This document shows positions 1 through 10,707 of a DNA stretch of 64,000 nucleotides, in pieces. Both the position numbers and the translations under genes were made by a program. Each line of letters starts with the position of its first letter. The stretch's first letter is position 1. Source of the DNA: Caulochytrium protostelioides (lineage: Eukaryota > Chytridiomycota > Caulochytriomycetes > Caulochytriales > Caulochytriaceae); NCBI GenBank assembly GCA_003615045.1, contig ML014113.1:1-64000 (forward strand), given 5' to 3'. Under the pieces are notes generated by a model. That model did no database searches, was not told where the DNA came from, and saw only the letters and a list, made by a program, of their open reading frames with translations.

Positions 1-438
1 GCTGTCGACCGGCTCCGCACAGCCCGGGCGGACGCTCCCTCGACCGCGCCGGCGGTAGCCAACCCGGTCCGCAATGCCCGGGCGGTCGCCCTCTCGACCG
101 CGCCGACGCCAGTCAACCGGGTCCGCAAGACCCGGGTGTATGTCCAGACGAATGTGGCCCTGAAACCAGGGCAGCCCAGGCAACGAGGGCCGCTGTCCGA
201 GGCTTGCTGTGGTGTGACCAACGGCAAGTTTGTGTGAACCGCGATCTCGATGCCGCGTCAAACATCTGAAGCTGCCTGTCCTCACGGGTCAGACCGACAG
301 CGCTGTGTCGCATCCCGGGGCAGGCCCCACTGCAGCCTGTCGTCGGCAAGCGCATCCGTCACTGAACTAAAATGCATACTGTCTCGGTCGGGGGCCCCTT
401 GGGGGGCACCACGGAAGGCATGATGTGCGTGTTGGGTC
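1..438 (+). mobile_element. Fanzor/TnpB-type remnant, copy A (left end off window)
   Basis: This is the C-terminal end of a TnpB/Fanzor-like nuclease, broken by frameshifts and stops. In the frame starting at 198 it reads R-G-L-L-W-C-D-Q-R-Q-V-C and then V-N-R-D-L-D-A-A-S-N-I (234-266), the RuvC-III signature. An in-frame stop follows at 267-269. The same frame then continues to a tail ending V-V-G-K-R-I-R-H and a terminal TGA at 363-365. Upstream, in another frame, lies a decayed zinc-finger segment (T-R-V-Y-V-Q-T-N-V-A-L-K-P, about 129-167). About 73 nt after the stop match other copies and end in GTGTTGGGTC at 429-438. The copy ends 40 bp from the stop of the zinc-finger gene on the other strand. 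Assignment to TnpB/Fanzor is from motif order; no full-length copy is present. Confidence 0.75.
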
Positions 439-477
439 GGGGTGGTTGGGGCTACAGTTCTTTTTAAAATAAATGTA

Positions 478-3051
478 TCATCGACCATGGATGACGCTCA
501 AAAAGTTCGAATTTGACCGCATCAGCGTGGACGGGGTCATGATCCCGCAACTTTCCGGATCATCGAAGCGAGATTCTCTTCGGTCGGTATCAACGTCTTG
601 GCGATTGCGTAACCGGGAAGGTGTCGTCGTTACGACATCAATCGCGGTTGAGCTATCTGAAGAAATCAGGGAGCACGGAGAAACAGCGTATGATGAGCAA
701 GACGAATTGAGAGCTGTTAAGTTGGGCTGCTCTTCATTGGCATCAGTTGCAGCGTCTCCTAAACCATTGTCATCACGCCTAGTGAAAACCGACTCGACCT
801 CGCTGTGATTGTGGTTGCCAGACAAACTGTGAGGCTTGCTGCCACTCAAGTCAGTTGTAAGACCAAAGATGCCGCGGGTGACCACAACACCACAAGGTGT
901 ATGGGTTAAATGGTACCGTAACCCGGCATTGCTTGTGTACATCTTGGCACAAGCTTGGCACTGATATACAACGTCCTGTAACGGTTTGCTCCGGGATGTG
1001 AACGGTCGCATGTTATGCAGATCGGGGTGCCAATTTTGTAGATGATAGCGATAACCTGCTCCGCTTTTGTAGACTCGTTCACAACCCTCGATCGGACAGG
1101 TGTATGTACGACAACGGCGCACACGCTTACGTACAGGCTTTTTTGGACCTGTGTTCACCATGCTCCGGGGAAGCGCTTGGTGCATGCCCTGGCTGGGAAT
1201 CGGTCCCCCAGCAGCAACAACAGCTGCAGCCTCTGCGGCAGCTTCAACAGCAATAGAAGTCAAGGAGGCTGGAAGAGGCGGAACGACCACCATCATCGTG
1301 TCCTCACATGGAGGGCCGAATCGTTCTTCTTTGCGTCGCCTTCCTTGACGACTAGCGCCCCGGGCACCACCAGCTGCCTTCTTAGTGGAATGACTACTGG
1401 GGTTCCTGATTGGTCCAGGTGTTTGGACACAAACAAGGTCGGCGGGACGTGCTTGACTGAGGGGTGTGACAGGCCCAAACGCAGCTTTGTGATGAGTCAA
1501 AAAGTCGTTTTCAGTTTTCATGCAATCGCCCACCGGAGTGGTCATTTGACATTGCTGCATGGTGGACGTATCGAACTCCAGTTCACCAGGTTGAGAAAAA
1601 GGTTGTGAGACGTCGTGCTGAACTGTCAGTGATTGGCTTTGAAATATCTCGGATAGCGGCTCATTACTGTTTTCCAAAAGGGACGTCATATCTGATATCC
1701 CATTTGCATCACGGTTGCTCGTTGTTGTGTGATAAGAATTGCAGTATTGCCGATTGGAACTGTCATGGCTCGAACAATCATTATTTTGTCCAGACGTTTC
1801 AAGGAGCGCCGGTTGATGAATCTTGATACCGTCGGTGAAATTTTGGCCATGCAGCTGCATTGCGACCACGTTGCCACACTCATCGAACTTAGAAAAATGA
1901 CCAGACGAGTCTCGCAGTGCCGAATCAGAACTTCCCGATGCTACGTCACCACGGCGACCGCTACGATCGGCAAATTTATAGCCGAGTTCAGCTCCACCGC
2001 CTTGCAAGCAGTCGCCTTCAGGAAGCAAAGCAGTCATCTCAGCATATCGCTGAGTTCCTTCAAGAGTATCGAGAACACCGAGGGTCTCTCCGGGTTTATG
2101 TGAGGCAACAAATGTTTTCTTTGTCACTGTTGAAGATGACAATCGTTGCGCACGCTTTGATTTGGTCCTTTTGGATGCATCACCTCGCTTAAGTGCCTTT
2201 CCGGGAATGCTGGGGGCCTGCGACGTAGGGGAAAGCAAATTCAACCAGTCAGACTGATCCGGTAATTCCAGCATCGAGACGGCAAGTGCGCCAGGCTCGT
2301 TGTTGATACTCGTATCAGCGGATACAGCAGAAGGCAGGGTGATTTGAAAAGCGTCTACGGGTGCATGGCTCATAGGTACCCCCATTGCCATTGAAAAGGA
2401 TGTATCGAAATCGGCAGGGTGCAAACTGAATCCATCCACGTCGTAGAAGCCATGGGAGAGATGATAAGCATGTATCATTGAAGAGTTGGCTGTTGGGTAC
2501 ACAGGTCCATACGAATCATGAGTACCGCCAGTTATCACACCAAGTTGGTGGTTCTGGTCAACCATCGCGTGGCAGATCGCATCGTGATGAAAAGCATGCA
2601 CAGTATCATCACTTACAAAGCTTGTCTTGGGATTCATCGCCGAAGTGGAGATATCATGATGCATGGGCATTTGCTTTGCAACATCTGATCTCAGACTAGA
2701 GGCACCTATGCTGGTGTCATTCTGACAAAGTTGAAAGGACAGGATGCCAGTTGTATCACTAGCCCACGGAAGAGCAAGAGGAGTGGGATAGGCTGCTGCT
2801 GCTGCCGCAAAATTAGGCTCAGTGAGTGACACGTGCGAACCTAATGTACGGATGTTGGCATGAGGTGAGTTAACAGATGAAGCGAGATTCTTCGATGATA
2901 GCTCATGATCAAAGAAATGAAAGCGCTTTGAGGACAACAGAGACATCGAATCACTTTTGCCGTCCAAGTTTCCGAGAAATCGGATGTGCTCGCTGATGTC
3001 GATGTTACTCTGAGGATCATTCACTAGTGACATCATCTCAGGTTGAAGCAT
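478..3051 (-). CDS. C2H2 zinc-finger protein (putative transcription factor)
   Basis: Single open frame of 857 aa from an ATG at 3051. Most of the chain is low-complexity Ser/His/Asn/Asp-rich sequence without a recognisable domain. The ordered part is near the C-terminus, about residues 645-720. It has a finger of the form C-P-I-E-G-C-E-R-V-Y-K-S-G-A-G-Y-R-Y-H-L, then a second with C-x2-C spacing and Y-T-S-N-A-G-L-R-Y-H-L. A basic patch (K-K-P-V-R-K-R-V-R-R) just before finger 1 may be a nuclear localisation signal. The finger pair resembles fungal C2H2 regulators in which aromatic and Gly residues separate the Cys and His pairs, but I cannot name an orthologue. DNA-binding regulation is inferred from the fingers. 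The 3' end abuts a Fanzor remnant on the opposite strand. Confidence 0.75.
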   Translation of the reverse strand: MLQPEMMSLVNDPQSNIDISEHIRFLGNLDGKSDSMSLLSSKRFHFFDHELSSKNLASSVNSPHANIRTLGSHVSLTEPNFAAAAAAYPTPLALPWASDTTGILSFQLCQNDTSIGASSLRSDVAKQMPMHHDISTSAMNPKTSFVSDDTVHAFHHDAICHAMVDQNHQLGVITGGTHDSYGPVYPTANSSMIHAYHLSHGFYDVDGFSLHPADFDTSFSMAMGVPMSHAPVDAFQITLPSAVSADTSINNEPGALAVSMLELPDQSDWLNLLSPTSQAPSIPGKALKRGDASKRTKSKRAQRLSSSTVTKKTFVASHKPGETLGVLDTLEGTQRYAEMTALLPEGDCLQGGGAELGYKFADRSGRRGDVASGSSDSALRDSSGHFSKFDECGNVVAMQLHGQNFTDGIKIHQPALLETSGQNNDCSSHDSSNRQYCNSYHTTTSNRDANGISDMTSLLENSNEPLSEIFQSQSLTVQHDVSQPFSQPGELEFDTSTMQQCQMTTPVGDCMKTENDFLTHHKAAFGPVTPLSQARPADLVCVQTPGPIRNPSSHSTKKAAGGARGASRQGRRRKEERFGPPCEDTMMVVVPPLPASLTSIAVEAAAEAAAVVAAGGPIPSQGMHQALPRSMVNTGPKKPVRKRVRRCRTYTCPIEGCERVYKSGAGYRYHLQNWHPDLHNMRPFTSRSKPLQDVVYQCQACAKMYTSNAGLRYHLTHTPCGVVVTRGIFGLTTDLSGSKPHSLSGNHNHSEVESVFTRRDDNGLGDAATDANEEQPNLTALNSSCSSYAVSPCSLISSDSSTAIDVVTTTPSRLRNRQDVDTDRRESRFDDPESCGIMTPSTLMRSNSNFLSVIHGR

Positions 3052-4084
3052 GGCATCTTTGCCATCCGTTGCCGGCCACGGGGGGCTTGGGTATCTAGAG
3101 CAGGTGGGTAGTCATAAAGAGCAAGGTTTAAGACAAGGGTGAGTGCGCGCGTAAGACTAAACTGGGTATGAAAGAATATATTGGTAAGCCGCTTACAAAT
3201 GTGTCGACATGATGGGACGGAGCCGGTTTCGCCAGACGTTGGGAGATAGTCTTCAGGTACGAGGAGAACGATATACGAGAATGTATGGCGATAGTCTTTG
3301 GCTATTACCGGTTTGGGGTGAATTGTGAAAGGAGCCAGTTATGGTAGCCTAAATTGCAGATGAAGCAGGAATGATCAAGGTCGCATTGATTGGATGTGAG
3401 TTGGAATGAGGTCTTCAACGATCTTGATTGTAAGTCGTCTAATCACAAACCCACATTCTGTCGCCAAACAGGACTTAACATACTCCCAAGACATGCTTGA
3501 ATTTAACTGCGTGTAGAACGCAATCGACTTATATAATTATAAAACAAAACGCAAAGCGAAATGGTTAACCTAATCTGACTTCTCTGCGAAGACTGGCCGT
3601 CGTCTGCTGGCCGCCATTCGTCATGTTGTTCCTTTACGGAAGACCGCTAACAGTAGGGTTCAATCATCAGACCAGTAACACATGTCCACCGGTCGGTATC
3701 CGCAGCGGTTCGCGCATGCGGTCTATGAAAGACGGTTCTAGATTTTTATTTCGTGGTGGGCCGCACTTGTAAGCCATGAGGGCGCAAAATAGAGAAAGCC
3801 TAGTGTATGGACCGCAGCCCAGTGATATTTGTGAGCTTCCTTTTATTGAATTATCACCGCAGCGCTCTCCAACTCGTGCGGTCCGAGAGCTGGCGGTCAA
3901 TTACAGATTATTTAAGATGAGAGCGACCGCCAAGTCTAACATAAAGAATCGCTATTGCCGATTGGCCTAGCGTGACAAACCGCTCAAGAGGTTTCTTTTG
4001 ACAGGCATGGCGACTGCTAAGCCGCCAGAAACGCCACGACACGTCAACATGGTCCAACGGCGAAGAAGTCGCGGCAAGCCACAC
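3052..4084. other. Intergenic, 5' of zinc-finger gene and 3' of DRC2
   Basis: About 1 kb lies upstream of the zinc-finger gene and downstream of DRC2. I see only short open frames without recognisable motifs, AT-rich patches such as around 3530-3560, and no repeat or RNA gene. Confidence 0.5.
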
Positions 4085-5589
4085 TTAAGGGATCAGCGGC
4101 GGCAGCGAGTGCTTGCCCTTGACGATCATTAGAGGATTGCCTTTGCGCATGACAGCTTCGTTGACCGAAATCCCTTCGAGAAATGCCTGGAGCTGACGCT
4201 TGAGCTCAAAGTTGTCTTCGAGAGCAGCATCACGCTGTGTCGTCAGAGCCAACCGTTCGAGATCAACCTTATTGTACCGCTTGTAGAATTTGGACATCAG
4301 GTGGTAGTCATCGGTCACATACGGGATACGCTGATTGAATTCATCCGGTGAGTTCTTGCTGTCTGGCTGAATGGATTTGGCTGGGACTGGTGCGTCATCA
4401 GCCAGGGGTAGAAGTATCAAACGTTCTTCTTCCTTTTCCAGCTTATCATTCATCTCGGCAAGAACAAAAATTTTCTCGGCAAGAGCGACCTTTCGATTCA
4501 AATTCTCAATTGCCTCGTGCGAAAAAACAGTGAGCTCGGTTAATCGCTGACGCTCCCCACCGCGCGAATGAGCCATCTTTTTCTTGAAGGACTGAAACTG
4601 CTCTTGAATCAAGCTCTTTTCTTCGCTGAGGGAGTTCGTTTGATGAACAAAATCTTGTGCTCGTTGCGAATATCGGCTTTTAAGATGAGCTATCAGATCC
4701 TGAAGCTTGGAAAGGCGTCTCATCTGCTGCTCAATTTCATTCGCGTCCTTAAAGTCTTTGTTTCGCAATTCCTCAAACTGAGTTCGTCGTTCGTCGGTGT
4801 TGCTGTTATAATTGTTGAGTGCTGCTTGAAACTGACGCCACAACTCTTCAATTACACCTTCCAATTGAATACGCAAAGCATGTTTTTCCTCCAGGTTCTA
4901 TATTTAACCAAGGTCAAGCAAAGCAAAGAGAAAACACTAAGGTCAGAAAAAAAGGCAAAATGCATACATTACGAGCATGGTGTAACGCCGAGAGATCTTA
5001 CTTTGTTTTTAACGTCATCTTTGCCGCTCGTGAACTCATGCGTTGTGTCAGCATCGGCTTCCATTTCTTCGTGTTCGATCTGCGCTAAAATATTCATTAG
5101 CTCTGCTTTCGAACGCGCGTAGTTGGCCTGGACCTGTATACGCTCCGCTTGGAACTCGGCTTCTAGGAAAGCGTGCTCTTGGGCATAGTGGGCTTCTAAA
5201 TTGGTTAGCCGGGATCGCTGGACCTCAATCAATGCCTCCATATTAGACAGATGCGATGAGACAGCATTGGCATACTGATCTTCTGCCTCGCTGACATCGC
5301 TCGCCAGGCTTTTTATGTAGGCATCCTTGCGATCTACTTGGCGCTCGAAAACCTGGCGAATTACGACTATCTCATGCTGTAAGCTCTCAAATTTTGCGGT
5401 CTTTAATACTTCTTTCCATGCGGCATTTATTTTCAACATGTTCAACTTGGAATACCGCTCTTCGCGAGCATGATGTTCGCGCAGTTTCTCACGATCTTGA
5501 TTAAGCTGCCTTAGCAGAGACTCTTGCTCAGCTCTAAGCTCTTCGGGCGTCTTGGCCCGCGCCGATCCCTTTTCGCGTTTTTTCGGCAT
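4085..5589 (-). CDS. DRC2: Dynein regulatory complex subunit 2 (CCDC65/DRC2)
   Basis: Two exons, 5589-5002 and 4897-4085, joined across a 104-bp intron (donor GTAAGATC, acceptor ATATAG), give about 466 aa; human CCDC65 is of similar length. The protein is nearly all coiled coil. It begins M-P-K-K-R-E-K-G with an E-E-L-R-A-E-Q-E-S-L-L segment, followed by the conserved K-L-N-M-L-K-I-N-A-A-W-K region. DRC2 forms a heterodimer with DRC1 that anchors the nexin link between outer doublet microtubules in motile 9+2 axonemes (established for the family). Its presence implies a motile flagellum, so this fungus should form zoospores. The start is the first ATG before the conserved N-terminus. The next gene upstream, NDUFS4, is divergent. 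Confidence 0.88.
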
Positions 5590-6505
5590 CTTGTCAGTTT
5601 CGTCTGAAGCGAGCGAAAATGTTGCGCAAGATCAGTTGCTCTGTGAGAGACGCACTCCGAGTGATATCAGTTTTGTTGGGTAAATCGGGTCTCTACGGAA
5701 TACAAACAGTCGTGAGACGAAGCGGCGAGGCCGATAGGAATAGATGGTCTTCGATGCGCAGAGATAGACGGGGTATTGGCTATGGAATGGTTCCAAATGA
5801 TAAGTGAAGCTGAATCATACTTGCGCCAAGCAGGAAAGCACAAGAGGAATCGACATCGATCAGATCCGCCACTGCTGAAGTTTTGATTGGATTGTTTTGG
5901 CAGAAGGTGTCCCGAAAGCAAGCACCCATTGCCCGAGCATGGTTTATCCTCAATTTTTCTTCCGTCCGGGGCTCTGAGGCCAATTTTTCTGTTGCCGCCG
6001 GCACGCTTTTGAGAGATCAGGGTTGAAGCGGGCGAAACGAAGCGGGCTCAAGTAGAGTTACATTATGAGGGCTCATTCATTGTTCAGCTTCCCGGATATA
6101 TGGTGCAACGATTCCCAGCCTTCGTATGAAGCCGTGGAATTCAACCGCTTGCTGTGGGACGCGAAGAAGTGAAAGACTGGCAGCACGACCCCGTTGTCGA
6201 CTAAGCCTCGCCCGATGCCACCGCTCGACCAGCCTACGCCAATAAAGATGCGTAGCTGACGGATGCGCCTACTTCTCTTTTTAGGCGTTGCTACGACGCG
6301 CACGATACCTTCGGCGTTGATGATTTCAAACGATGTCGTCACTTGTCTTGGCATCTGACCGATATCGCTGAGTTAGTGAGCCCCATACGACGCCCTTCCT
6401 TTCCCAACAACGTGCGTCAGCCTCGAACAGTTCGGTGTTTTCTGCCCCTGCTTGATACCCACCTTTTTCTAACTCGCCACTCGCTTGTGTTCATCCTGTT
6501 CCACG
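5590..6505. other. Divergent promoter region between DRC2 and NDUFS4
   Basis: About 0.9 kb separates two divergent genes and presumably holds both promoters. Open frames here (for example 6073-6354 on the minus strand) have no recognisable motif. I see no repeat or RNA gene. Confidence 0.5.
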
Positions 6506-7408
6506 ATGCTGCTCGTCAAAGGATTGGCCCTTGCGCCAACTCGGGCCGTTTTTCGAGCTCCCGCAATGAAGTTTTTGCTCAGGCCACGTGTTTTCCTGAC
6601 GGCTCGCTTCCAAACAAACGGCGCTATCACTTCGAGCAGGACGGAGTCGAGCGACCGAGCCGTCGACAGGACTCCTGAAGGCCGGGGTCAGGTCTTCGAG
6701 GCTTACGCTACCAGTGGTATGTACTATTTCGCTTTAAACATGTCGATGCGATTCCAGAAAATATGCTCTTGCGGCAGCAAAACTCTCGGAAAACGGAGCT
6801 CCGCGTCCGTATCAGCACTGTTATCACAATGAGGCGACCCCTGCTTTAAATTAGTCACTGTTACGACGAAGTCAGATCATACTGGTTTTGCTGACTACTT
6901 GCTGACCTTATTTAATTTTTTTTATTATTTTTTTTTTTTTTGCCGTCTTCGACGTCTCCGTTTCTGTGACTTGCAGGTGTTCCCCTGGAGGTCACTCGTC
7001 GCTCAGTGAAAATCTACAAGCCTTCGAAAACTGCTCAAACGAGCGGCACGACTTTAACCCACGACTGGAAACTCGATTTTGATGTGGAAGAACGTTGGGA
7101 AAACCCTTTGATGGGCTGGGCATCTAGGTAAGTGATATTGCTTGTGACTTTGTCTACAGACGACGCCAGGGAAAGTGCCTTTCGGAGCTTATTCTCACCG
7201 TTCTTCATTTATCTATATCAGTGCTGATCCCGTTCAATCAGTCCGCATGACGTTTCCTACGAAGGAAGCAGCGATCCAGTTTGCCGAGCGTAACGGCTAT
7301 GACTGGGAAGTCGAGGAACCCAAGCGTGTTGCCTTCCGAGTGAAATCTTACGCTGAGAACTACAAATGGATTCCTGAGGACAAAATTCGTCTCCACAAGA
7401 CCAAGTGA
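6506..7408 (+). CDS. NDUFS4: NADH:ubiquinone oxidoreductase 18 kDa subunit (NDUFS4)
   Basis: Three exons, 6506-6716, 6977-7127 and 7222-7408, give 182 aa. Exon 1 encodes an Arg-rich, acid-poor N-terminus (M-L-L-V-K-G-L-A-L-A-P-T-R) fitting a mitochondrial presequence. The mature part shows the family landmarks: V-K-I-Y-K-P-S-K-T-A-Q-T-S-G, then W-E-N-P-L-M-G-W-A-S-S-A-D-P spanning the exon 2/3 junction, and the C-terminal F-A-E-R-N-G-Y-D-W-E-V. NDUFS4 is an accessory subunit of the matrix arm of respiratory complex I. The introns have donors GTATGT and GTAAGT and acceptors GCAG and TCAG. The first in-frame ATG is at 6506; the codons just before it contain no ATG. Confidence 0.93.
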
Positions 7409-7762
7409 TATGATTGTTATGCTAAATCGACATTAAACTGCCTAATTGGTCCAGGAAAAGGAATACACAGCCTTGGCGAGAGCTGGTGCCACAGACGCGA
7501 GATAAGAAGCGTACGCGTCAGACATGCAAGATACACGACGGTGACAGTCGGCGAAATCCTATGAAATTTCTCTCGAAACATGGGGTCAGATAGACATGAG
7601 CAGCACGCATGGCCATTGTCGATAAAGCCAGACGACCCTGGCGAGCGCCGTAGCAATCGCTGACGTGAGAGTATGTCTCAGCTTGTTCCCCTTGACTGGT
7701 GTGGTCGCCTTGCAATCATCGAGAGCAGCACGCCCTATGCTCGAGACCATTTGTCGTCGTCA

Positions 7763-7796
<34 letters not shown>

Positions 7797-8014
7797 ATCT
7801 GCCCCAGGCTCACCTTCCCTGAGCTACGCGGACTGCTATTGTGCCGGCCTGGAGAACATAAATCGTGGATGATCGCGAATTGCTTATTTGTCCGGTTCAG
7901 TTCACTTTAAACCATCCTATAAACACCTGAGCAGTAGTGAAGATGAATCGTATGTTATATCACGTAATGGATGGCTCCGCAGACCCAATAGCCATGGGAA
8001 GAATAAGAATCAAG
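7409..8014. other. Convergent intergenic region with a trinucleotide tract
   Basis: This is the 3' space between NDUFS4 and the deoxyhypusine hydroxylase gene. It holds an imperfect TCG/TCA trinucleotide microsatellite at about 7753-7796. No gene is recognised. Confidence 0.6.
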
Positions 8015-8971
8015 TCATGATGTGGTTGTCTTTGACAGCGCATTGGCATAGTGCAGCTCGTGGCTCTGCTCGTACTCGGACATGTCTAATCCCACAAGAC
8101 AACTTTCACGTACAACCGATTCGGGATCGTTGAGATGACACTGAAGAGCTTTTACAGCCTCCGGCGTCGCAATAGATCCAAGGGCTTCGGCAGCTTCATG
8201 GCGGACCATGCCTTCTTCTTTTGCATTAGCAAGGCAACGGATCAAAGCAGGTACTGAAGCAGGATGCTGGAGTTGACCAAAAATGTAAGCAATCTCATGG
8301 CGAAAAAGTGCGCTGCCTCCCTCGGACGGCTCCGTGTAGGTCAAGCCGTCAGCTAAGGCTGCGATACATTGTTCGCTGCCTCCGTTACGAAGACTAAACA
8401 TGGCGCGATACCGTTCAAAAAGCGGTTTCCGGGTATCAAGAAGCAAGTGACGCAACTCATCGACCGTCGGCAGGGCTTCGTCGACAAACCCCGGTGCAGG
8501 ATCAACGCTGGAAAACCGGGCATGAGGAACGTTTTGGCCTTGATCAGTACTTTCAAAACGCAGCTTGTCCAAAGCGATTTCACACGTTTCTCTAACCTCG
8601 ATGGAGTCGTCCTTCAAAAAGGTTTGCAAAACAGGAATCGCCGACGGATCGCCGATAGCACCTAAAGCTTCGGCAGCTTCATGGCGCACCATGGGATGTT
8701 CATCTCGGTTTTCAAGAACAGGTACGAGTTTGGAAATGGCGTATGAATTTTTGATTTGACCTAGCACGTATGCGAGCTCGTGCTTCAAAAGCGCAGACGG
8801 GTCAGCGAAAGCACGGCCGATGATGTCGATTGCTTGCGGCGTTGCTACCGATTTTAAGGAAAACAGAGCGCGAAAACGTTCCGTTAGAGGCGTCTTCTTA
8901 TTGACGTTGCACAATACGGTTTCGAGCTGATCGTACTGCTCAGCAGTAATTTGGATGGAGTCAACTGTCAT
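8015..8971 (-). CDS. DOHH: Deoxyhypusine hydroxylase (HEAT-repeat di-iron enzyme)
   Basis: The 318-aa single-exon protein consists of two homologous halves of HEAT-like repeats. All four His-Glu iron-ligand pairs are visible: H64-E65 (H-E-L-A-Y-V-L-G-Q), H97-E98 (R-H-E-A-A-E-A-L-G), H225-E226 (H-E-I-A-Y-I-F-G-Q) and H258-E259 (R-H-E-A-A-E-A-L-G). This is the complete active-site set of the family. The enzyme hydroxylates deoxyhypusine on eIF5A, the last step of hypusine formation, in the cytosol. Length and spacing match fungal and animal orthologues. The ATG at 8971 gives the expected N-terminus. Confidence 0.95.
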   Translation of the reverse strand: MTVDSIQITAEQYDQLETVLCNVNKKTPLTERFRALFSLKSVATPQAIDIIGRAFADPSALLKHELAYVLGQIKNSYAISKLVPVLENRDEHPMVRHEAAEALGAIGDPSAIPVLQTFLKDDSIEVRETCEIALDKLRFESTDQGQNVPHARFSSVDPAPGFVDEALPTVDELRHLLLDTRKPLFERYRAMFSLRNGGSEQCIAALADGLTYTEPSEGGSALFRHEIAYIFGQLQHPASVPALIRCLANAKEEGMVRHEAAEALGSIATPEAVKALQCHLNDPESVVRESCLVGLDMSEYEQSHELHYANALSKTTTS

Positions 8972-9271
8972 CTTGAAAAGCTAGATGAGAGCGAGAGCCT
9001 GAAGTGGAAGTTGGCTAAAAAGAACAGTATAATGACACGATTAATAGTCGAAAGGAGATAAGCGGACATTTGTCGACGGAGTTGTTAGATATAAGTCATA
9101 TCGGTCGTACTGTTAGGTCGGCGAGATATGTCAACATCGTTCTATTTCACATTTCCCTGGACGCCCCAACATGCGGCCACTGCTTGCAGCTAAGAACCAC
9201 CTGGCGCATGCCACGAAACTCCGATTTGTTTTCACCGGCGAAGCAAGCAGAAAAAAGGGGCACACACAAAA

Positions 9272-10193
9272 ATGGCGATCGGACAGCGAGACGACGACGA
9301 AACCGAATTTGCTGAAAATATTGGCTACGGTCGCATTTCGAAAGAGCATCTCGATCTCTGGACGGAGCCTTATGTCGTGACATATGCGAATTCTTTTTAA
9401 CTGATAGTTAATCGGATTTTCTCTCGTTTATCCCTAGTTTGCAGCCTAGTTTGCCCGATACACATTCATCTTCCGTGCGAGCCCGCTGTGTGAACCGTGG
9501 CCATTTATCATTGCGGTAGTAAACTGACCAACCTGCTCGGTCGACGCATGATCACATCCGTGTGGTCTGTCCATCCCAATATCTGCTCGATCTTCAAAAC
9601 CTCACTGCCATCCTATCTTTCCTATCTATCAAACAGTATCTCCTTTTTCTACGCGCTGCCCCACGTCCGTCGTCAAGAAGGTCTCACCATGACCATCGGT
9701 TACCATCATGTGATGAAACAGTTCTTGACACGTGTCGAGAAATGGAAGGTACATTTTGTACTTCGCTCATTGATCTATCGAGCTATAATGAGCAATCGAA
9801 CCCGTAAGCTCATCTATTTTCTTTCGTTTCTCAGTTTGCTATGTATGTTTTGTTCCCAGGTATAAGCTTGTACCTGTACAAACGTCCAGTGATTTGGAGC
9901 CACAACTACAATCTCGACCGTTGGGAAATGAAGGACGACGGCAGCCTCTATGTAAGTCTGAAATGAATGATGTCAATGATGCGCACAGCTGGCGTCTACG
10001 CTGTTGAAGGCCTCAAGTTCGCAAGCTTAAAGATTTGATCATGGACTAACATGCAATGTTATCATTCTATAACGTGATGATTAAGATTCTACCCAAAACC
10101 CTGGATGACATTGACGGAATGATTTCCGCCATGAAGAAGGGACACAACGACGCGCGTGCTGAACGGCAGCAGGCTGATCACCCAGTTGTCAAC
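9272..10193 (+). CDS. Unrecognised multi-exon small protein with one probable membrane segment
   Basis: Several short open blocks with compatible splice phases suggest one gene. Block 1 (9272-9370) begins M-A-I-G-Q-R-D-D-D-E-T-E-F. Block 2 (about 9439-9513) contains F-A-R-Y-T-F-I-F-R-A-S-P-L-C-E-P-W-P-F. A possible block 3 lies at about 9634-9750. Block 4 (9858-9951) has Y-L-Y-K-R-P-V-I-W-S-H-N-Y-N-L-D-R-W-E and ends at a GTAAGT donor. Block 5 (about 10088-10193) ends R-Q-Q-A-D-H-P-V-V-N-stop. Blocks 4 and 5 join in phase. The blocks look like real coding sequence with a single hydrophobic stretch, as in small mitochondrial or ER membrane proteins, but I do not recognise the family. Exon limits, particularly of block 3, are uncertain. 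Confidence 0.45.
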
Positions 10194-10397
10194 TAACAAG
10201 AGAGTGGTGAGGCCGCCTTATGGTGTCCTGACTCTTCCTTCCCTATCCCGTGGAATGGTGGCCACCGAGCTGCCTTGGACCTCTATCAGCGCATTAAATA
10301 ATCCAACAATTCATGCGTACCAGCCTTGTGAGCCTTTTTTCTCTTGTCGAGATGCATATCATACAGGTTCTATTATGCTCCTTGGTGCATCCCAGGT

Positions 10398-10510
10398 TCA
10401 GTGTCGGATGAGCTTGCCGACCACAGGCTGCAAGGTGGCTTGCCCGGAGCTGCGGCACAGCGCTGTCCGTCTGACGGTTGAGGCCAGGCAGCGTCGGATG
10501 ATCGTGTCCC
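10398..10510 (-). mobile_element. Fanzor/TnpB-type remnant, copy B (short)
   Basis: The minus-strand frame reads I-R-R-C-L-A-S-T-V-R-R-T-A-L-C-R and ends P-V-V-G-K-L-I-R-H-stop (stop at 10400-10398). This is the extreme C-terminus shared with copies A, D, E and G; the V-N-R-D part is missing. The downstream tail is cut short but keeps a G-G-G-A-T-G-C-A-C-C-A-A-G-G-A-G nucleotide match to copy F. The rest of 10194-10707 shows no other feature. The copy lies tail-to-tail with the small gene ending at 10193. Confidence 0.65.
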
Positions 10511-10707
10511 GGATTTGCACCTTGGTGAGTTTAACGTTGCCTCTATTACAGTTCAGAATCACAGTGTCACGATGTAGTGATGTTTATCCCCGGCAAAACC
10601 CGTATGCACATGCTTGCCGACAGTGAGCAATATTGCTAGCATATGATTGCCTAATATACTTCGACCAAACCAACTGTAGTTTGAAGTGAGCTACGATGTT
10701 TACAAAC

